A stretch of DNA of 50,032 nucleotides, taken from assembly GCA_012840975.1 (NCBI GenBank), contig DUVP01000023.1, forward strand, positions 1 through 50,032. Direction: 5' to 3'. Shown here one piece after another: positions 45,488-50,032 of the stretch. Positions within the stretch are counted from its first letter, which is position 1. Every line of letters begins with the position of its first letter. The DNA comes from Mogibacterium sp. Its GTDB lineage: Bacteria > Bacillota > Clostridia > Peptostreptococcales > Anaerovoracaceae. A model generated the notes under the pieces. The model had not been told where the DNA came from. It ran no database searches and worked only from the letters and a program-made list of their open reading frames with translations. The translations under genes were made by a program, and so were the position numbers.

Positions 45488-46225
45488 ATGAAATATAAAG
45501 TTCCAACAACTGTTGATGTGATGAAGACTACATTCTGTTCGGGATGTGGACAAGGTGTAGTAAATCGCCTCATTGGAGAGATAATGGAGGAGCTCGGAAC
45601 AGCAGAAAAATTAGTAGTAACGACAGATGTTGCTTGTGGTGCCATGAACGTCGATTTTTGGAATTTCGACACAATAGTGGGTGCACACGGCAGACCGCTA
45701 CCTACTGCTACAGCAGTCAAAAAAGTAAGACCGGACTGTTTATCGCTTGCACATCTTGGCGACGGAGCTGCTTATAACATCGGTATGGCGGAAACGATGC
45801 ACGCAGCGATTAGAGATGATGATGTTTTTGCTCTTGTTCTCAACAATTGCGTATTTGCTATGACAGGAGGACAGACTTCCGCAACGACGATGCTTGGGCA
45901 GAAAACAAAGTCATCCATACAGGGAAGAAAGGTCGAAGTTGAAGGAAAACCTTTCCATATTGAAAATGCTCTCAGCGGAATGGATATTGCTTATCTAGCT
46001 CGCGGATCGATAGAGTCGGTTCCTTCTATAAGAAAGACGAAGCAATATCTTAAGACTGCTTTTGAAAAGCATAAGAATAATGAAGGTTTCGTTCTCGTAG
46101 AAATTCTCACTCCATGCCCTACTAACTGGGGAATGACACCGGTTGAGAGCATGAAGAGGATTAAAGAAGAAGTAATGGTTGAATATCCTGTAGGTGAATT
46201 CATAAACAGAGGAGGTGGAAAGTAA
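45488..46225 (+). CDS. 2-oxoacid:ferredoxin oxidoreductase beta subunit (thiamine-diphosphate binding)
   Basis: A 245-residue subunit with CSGCGQG near the N-terminus (cluster/ThDP region) and the ThDP motif GDGAAYNIGMAETMHAAIRDDDV...NN. The YAMTGGQ-like segment FAMTGGQTSATT follows. It decarboxylates the 2-oxoacid and passes the acyl group to CoA. GGGAGG lies before the ATG. The stop overlaps the gamma start (TAATG). Confidence 0.93.
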   Translation: MKYKVPTTVDVMKTTFCSGCGQGVVNRLIGEIMEELGTAEKLVVTTDVACGAMNVDFWNFDTIVGAHGRPLPTATAVKKVRPDCLSLAHLGDGAAYNIGMAETMHAAIRDDDVFALVLNNCVFAMTGGQTSATTMLGQKTKSSIQGRKVEVEGKPFHIENALSGMDIAYLARGSIESVPSIRKTKQYLKTAFEKHKNNEGFVLVEILTPCPTNWGMTPVESMKRIKEEVMVEYPVGEFINRGGGK

Positions 46226-46761
46226 TGGCTAAGACTGAAATTATATGTGCCGGTTTCGGTGGACAAGGTGTTCTTGTTACCGGTCTTATCATTGCAAACG
46301 CCGCCATGGAGAGCGATAAAGAGATATTATGGTATCCGTCATACGGAGTTGAGATGCGTGGAGGTACCGCCAATTGCAATGTAAAGATAAGCGATGAGGA
46401 GATAGCAAGTCCTTTTGTAAAGGAAGCTGATATCGTAATTGCCCTCAATGAGGCTTCTGTAATGAAGTTTGAGCCCCGTGTAAAGGCAGGAGGGACTCTC
46501 ATTGTCAACAGTTCTACAGTAAAACCGCGGAAGTATCGTGATAACATAAAAGTATACGAGGTACCTGCAACGGACATTGCAAACAAATTAGGAAATCCAA
46601 GAGGAGCCAATGTAGTGGTTCTCGGTGCACTCGCACGCAACACGGATTTGTTTGAACCTGCTTATTTGAAACAGTCAATCGACTCATTTTTTGAAAAAAG
46701 AGGCAGGGATAATCCTAAGAATGCACTTTGTTTTGATGAGGGTGTTAAGTATTTTGATTGA
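46225..46761 (+). CDS. 2-oxoacid:ferredoxin oxidoreductase gamma subunit
   Basis: A 178-residue subunit with the family start ICAGFGGQGVLVTGLIIANAAM and WYPSYGVEMRGGTANCNVKIS. It completes the alpha-beta-gamma-delta complex. GGAGG lies before the ATG inside the beta gene. The acyl-CoA synthetase ATG follows 11 bp after the stop. Confidence 0.93.
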   Translation: MAKTEIICAGFGGQGVLVTGLIIANAAMESDKEILWYPSYGVEMRGGTANCNVKISDEEIASPFVKEADIVIALNEASVMKFEPRVKAGGTLIVNSSTVKPRKYRDNIKVYEVPATDIANKLGNPRGANVVVLGALARNTDLFEPAYLKQSIDSFFEKRGRDNPKNALCFDEGVKYFD

Positions 46762-46772
46762 CGGAGGTGGGC

Positions 46773-48872
46773 ATGGATCTTAAACGTTTTCTTAAACCGC
46801 AGACAGTAGCGATTGTAGGAGCGACAGAAAGAGAAGGATTTGCTGGCGGAACCTGCAAGAACATCATGAATTATAGTGAGAATCTCGACAATGTCTATTT
46901 CGTTAATCCGAAAAGAGACGAGGTCTTCGGTAAAAAATGTTACCCTAGTCTTTCAGATATAGAGGTTGATATCGATACTGTTGTAATAGGTACGCCCAAG
47001 TCGACAGTCGTAGGGATCCTTAGGGAAGCTAAAGCCAAAGGTGCTGCGGGAGCCGTTGTTTATGCGAGTGGGTATTCAGAGGTAGGAACTGACGAAGGAA
47101 GGGCTGATGAGCAAGAACTTGTTGATACTTGCAAGGAGCTTGATATGGCTCTTATGGGACCTAATTGCTGTGGATTTGTCAACTATATAGATGACAAATA
47201 CTGTTGGGCTATTTTACATCCTGAGAGAGACAGACGCGGGAAAGTCGGATTCGTATCACAAAGCGGACAGATTTGCATGTCGCTTATGGATAGTCCGAAT
47301 ATGACATTTTCATATTGTATCTCGTGTGGTAACAGTAAGGCTGTAAGTACAGAGGAATATCTGGAATTTCTTATTGACGATGATAACACTAAAGTTGTTG
47401 CTATGTATATGGAAGGTGCAAATAATCCTCATAAGCTCAAGACATGTTTGCAGAAAGCGGCTCTTAAAAAGAAGCCTTTGATAGTATTGAAGGCCGGTAA
47501 AAGCGAACGTGCGAGTGCCATTGCGGCTTCGCATACAGGCTCAATGACGGGATCAGATGCAACATATGATGCGCTTTTTAAGAAGTATGGCGTAATTCGC
47601 GTTGATGATATGCAAGAGCTTATCGGAACGAGCTTGTTATTTGCAGATATTAGGGCATTGCCTGATAAAAGGTGCAATTATGCTGCCATCTGTCTTTCAG
47701 GAGGAGAAACAGCAATATGCGCTGATGAAGGATTCAGAGTTGGAATTCAGTATGGCGACTTTGAAGAGACTACAATAGAAACTCTTAGCGGTCTATTACC
47801 GTTTTATGCGTCACCGAGGAATAATCCTCTGGATATTACGGCAACACCGGCCTATCAACCGGAAGTCCTTGCAGACACACTGCTCGCTGTTTTGAATGAT
47901 AAAAACATCGACATGGTTCTTTTCGGTTTCACGTTGATGGATGAAATTGTCGACAACTCTTTTTATATAATGTTCGACGGAATTAAAATGGCATTGGAGA
48001 AGTCGGCAAAACCGTTTGCATGCTTAAACTTTATTGAAATGTCGAGAAATGCGGATCTACAACAGCGTTTTACGCAGCTGGGAGTTCCGGTACTGCCATG
48101 TATAAAGTATGCTTTTGCAGCACTTAAACATTTGAGCGATTTTATATCATATGATGTATCTATGAGATCTCTTGATCTTGCGATTCCGGATGTTACATTG
48201 ACAGGGAGAAGAGCGCTTGGAGAATATGCAAGCAAGAAACTGCTTGCAGACAGTGGCGTTCCTGTAGATCTTGGCAAGGTCGCCAAAAGCGCCAAAGAGG
48301 CAGCAGACTTTGCGGATTTGATAGGGTATCCGGTCGTAGCCAAGATTGAGTCGGATGAGATACTGCATAAGTCCGATGTTGGAGGAGTTAAACTTAATCT
48401 TAAGAACCGAGATGAAGTCAAAGAGGCATATGAGCAGATTATGCTTAATGTAGCCGAGAATTCAGGAGATGCTTCAATCAACGGCGTTCTTGTTCAGCAT
48501 ATGGCAGAAAAAGGACGAGAGCTCATAATCGGAGTCAAGAGCGACCCACAGTTTGGGCCTATGATTCTTGTGGGTCTTGGCGGAGTATTCGTAGAGCTAT
48601 TCAAAGATGTTGCGCTATATCCGGCACCGCTCAATAAGGAAGAAGCGGTCGAAATGATAGAATCGCTTAAGTCGTATAAATTGCTTACCGGTTACCGCGG
48701 AGAAGAAGCTAGCGATATTGATGCACTTGCTGAATATATCGTGAAGATTAGTGATTTTGCGGTAGCTAACAAAAACAAACTGATTGAAATGGACATCAAT
48801 CCGCTTTTCGTATATCCGAAAGGCAAAGATCCGTCAATTGTTGATGCACTCGTTATTTTAAGCGAAAAATAA
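46773..48872 (+). CDS. ADP-forming acyl-CoA synthetase, alpha-beta fused
   Basis: A 699-residue enzyme converting acyl-CoA + ADP + Pi to acid + CoA + ATP. The order is: CoA-binding Rossmann domain (about 1-130, VAIVGATEREGFAG), two ligase-CoA domains (about 135-460) with the phospho-histidine motif SHTGSMTGSD near residue 255, then an ATP-grasp domain (about 470-699) with YPVVAKIESDEILHKSDVGGV. In many archaea the two halves are separate subunits; here they are one chain. The ATG at 46773 has GGAGG 5 nt upstream; the in-frame TTG at 46758 lies inside the gamma stop region and was rejected. Acyl chain preference cannot be read from sequence. Confidence 0.92.
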   Translation: MDLKRFLKPQTVAIVGATEREGFAGGTCKNIMNYSENLDNVYFVNPKRDEVFGKKCYPSLSDIEVDIDTVVIGTPKSTVVGILREAKAKGAAGAVVYASGYSEVGTDEGRADEQELVDTCKELDMALMGPNCCGFVNYIDDKYCWAILHPERDRRGKVGFVSQSGQICMSLMDSPNMTFSYCISCGNSKAVSTEEYLEFLIDDDNTKVVAMYMEGANNPHKLKTCLQKAALKKKPLIVLKAGKSERASAIAASHTGSMTGSDATYDALFKKYGVIRVDDMQELIGTSLLFADIRALPDKRCNYAAICLSGGETAICADEGFRVGIQYGDFEETTIETLSGLLPFYASPRNNPLDITATPAYQPEVLADTLLAVLNDKNIDMVLFGFTLMDEIVDNSFYIMFDGIKMALEKSAKPFACLNFIEMSRNADLQQRFTQLGVPVLPCIKYAFAALKHLSDFISYDVSMRSLDLAIPDVTLTGRRALGEYASKKLLADSGVPVDLGKVAKSAKEAADFADLIGYPVVAKIESDEILHKSDVGGVKLNLKNRDEVKEAYEQIMLNVAENSGDASINGVLVQHMAEKGRELIIGVKSDPQFGPMILVGLGGVFVELFKDVALYPAPLNKEEAVEMIESLKSYKLLTGYRGEEASDIDALAEYIVKISDFAVANKNKLIEMDINPLFVYPKGKDPSIVDALVILSEK

Positions 48873-48896
48873 GAGGTTATCTTAAGGAGGAAAAAA

Positions 48897-49973
48897 ATGC
48901 TTGATATTAGAATTGAGAAGACAACCAGACCTAAACAAAAACCGGATATGGATAACAATCCGCCGGCATTTGGTACTTGTACTACGGATCATATGTTTGT
49001 AATGGACTACAATACGGAGAAAGGATGGCACGATCCGAGGATTATTCCTTATGGTCCTTTCGAAGCCGAACCTATTACAATGAGTTTTCATTACGCACAG
49101 ACAATATTTGAGGGTATGAAGGCTTACAAGTCACCTGAAGGCAATCCTCTCCTGTTTAGACCAGAGATGAATGCCAAGAGATTCCAAAATTCTGCCAAGA
49201 GAGTGTGTATACCTGAAATCCCTGTTGAAGATTATCTTCAGGCATTACATGAATTTGTAAAGCTTGAGAAGGATTGGATTCCGACAGCTCATGCGACATC
49301 GCTTTATATTAGACCTGTATGTTTTGCTACACAGGCTTCAGTAGGTGTTCAAGTTTCGGAAGAGTATAAGTTCTTTATAGTGGCTTGCCCTGTAAAGAAT
49401 TATCGTACCGAATTCTCATCAGAAGGAACCTGTTGGATTGAGACAGGATATTCACGTGCTGCGGTAGGAGGTACGGGTGCAGATAAATGTGGATGCAACT
49501 ATGCAAACACACTTTTACCACAGACATTGGTAGAAGAAAAAGGGTACGATCAAGTTGCTTTTGCGGATAGTGTAGAGCATAAGTGGATTGGAGAAATCAG
49601 TGCCAGCAATATCATGTTCGTAATTGATGGAGTTGTTGTAACACCGGAACTTGACGGAACTATTCTACCGGGAATTACAAGAGATAGTGTTCTTACTCTT
49701 TGCAAGAAGTGGGGAATTCCTTGTGCAGAGAGGAAGATTTCAGTTGACGAACTTAAGGAAACCTTGAAAAACGGTAAATGCACGGAAGCCATGTCTCTCG
49801 GCACAGCTGTTGTAATTGAACCTATCGGTTTATTTGGATTTGAGGATGTCGGTAAGCTTGTCGTTGGAGATGGTGAGGTCGGTCCTATATCCAGGCGTTT
49901 GTATGAAGGTCTTCAAGCGATTCAACGTAAAGAAGCCGAAGATACAGAAGGTTGGGTAGTTGAAGTGAAATAA
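48897..49973 (+). CDS. ilvE: branched-chain amino acid aminotransferase
   Basis: A fold-IV PLP transaminase interconverting Leu/Ile/Val and their 2-oxoacids. The 358-residue protein has PYGPFEAEPITMSFHYAQTIFEGMKAY, YIRPVCFAT, and GGTGADKCGCNYA with the PLP lysine. IGEISASNIMFV and CTEAMSLGTAVVI follow. It is of the long BCAT type. AAGGAGG lies before the ATG. As the last gene of an operon with a VOR-type complex and acyl-CoA synthetase, it probably acts in amino acid breakdown rather than synthesis, since no ilv/leu biosynthetic genes are nearby. Confidence 0.93.
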   Translation: MLDIRIEKTTRPKQKPDMDNNPPAFGTCTTDHMFVMDYNTEKGWHDPRIIPYGPFEAEPITMSFHYAQTIFEGMKAYKSPEGNPLLFRPEMNAKRFQNSAKRVCIPEIPVEDYLQALHEFVKLEKDWIPTAHATSLYIRPVCFATQASVGVQVSEEYKFFIVACPVKNYRTEFSSEGTCWIETGYSRAAVGGTGADKCGCNYANTLLPQTLVEEKGYDQVAFADSVEHKWIGEISASNIMFVIDGVVVTPELDGTILPGITRDSVLTLCKKWGIPCAERKISVDELKETLKNGKCTEAMSLGTAVVIEPIGLFGFEDVGKLVVGDGEVGPISRRLYEGLQAIQRKEAEDTEGWVVEVK

Positions 49974-49998
49974 ATGTTTGCATAGTATATTTTATGAT

Positions 49999-50032
49999 TC
50001 GAGCAGATTATCTATATAGATAATCTGCTCGA
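49999..50032. terminator. perfect 34-bp palindrome, probable operon terminator cut by the window end
   Basis: A perfect palindrome begins TCGAGCAGATTATC, 25 bp after the ilvE stop and runs to the last base of the window. As RNA it forms a stem of up to about 15 bp. Any T-run beyond position 50032 cannot be seen. Confidence 0.6.

Overview
The window is a chromosomal segment from a low-to-moderate GC Bacillota, almost certainly an anaerobic clostridium. I would guess the amino-acid-fermenting Eubacteriales/Peptostreptococcales, but that placement is inference. The grounds are strong GGAGG ribosome sites, TTG starts, ferredoxin-dependent 2-oxoacid oxidoreductase genes, DUF1385 and C_GCxxG_C_C genes, and gene order. 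No rRNA, tRNA, CRISPR array, transposase or integrase was seen.

Region 1 (1-21.3 kb) is a conserved origin-proximal core: mnmE-mnmG-rsmG, two perfect parS sites, parA-parB, a soluble GdpP-like phosphodiesterase, rplI, dnaB, a DnaD-type primosome protein, an M23 peptidase, divIC, rnmV-rsmA, an LTA-synthase-like enzyme, aroB (reverse strand), rho, and a DUF1385-PrmC fusion. The first 8 kb is visibly more A/T-rich than the rest.

Region 2 (21.3-31.9 kb) is an accessory block lying inside what is usually one translation operon (rho/rpmE/DUF1385/prmC/prfA). It holds an AEC-family permease and a secreted repeat protein with an in-frame nonsense codon, both on the minus strand. A lipoprotein, a three-gene ABC-2 exporter and a 1252-residue sortase-anchored Cna_B surface protein follow on the plus strand. 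Two related structured terminator elements flank the AEC gene.

Region 3 (31.9-37.1 kb) resumes the core operon: rpmE, prfA, a Sua5-type gene, an rpiB-upp fusion and tyrS. Region 4 (37.1-40.3 kb) holds a decayed AbiE-like toxin-antitoxin pair that keeps its promoter/operator, a C_GCxxG_C_C protein, and a lipoate-protein ligase.

Region 5 (40.3-50 kb) is a single nine-gene operon. It has a good promoter and a roughly 190-nt structured leader, then an MFS transporter, a QAT-family ABC transporter (permease fused to binding protein, plus ATPase), a four-subunit 2-oxoacid:ferredoxin oxidoreductase, a one-chain ADP-forming acyl-CoA synthetase and a branched-chain aminotransferase, ending at a perfect palindrome. 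Together these encode a complete oxidative route: amino acid to 2-oxoacid to acyl-CoA to acid, with reduced ferredoxin and ATP as yield. This operon and its leader are the most interesting system in the window.
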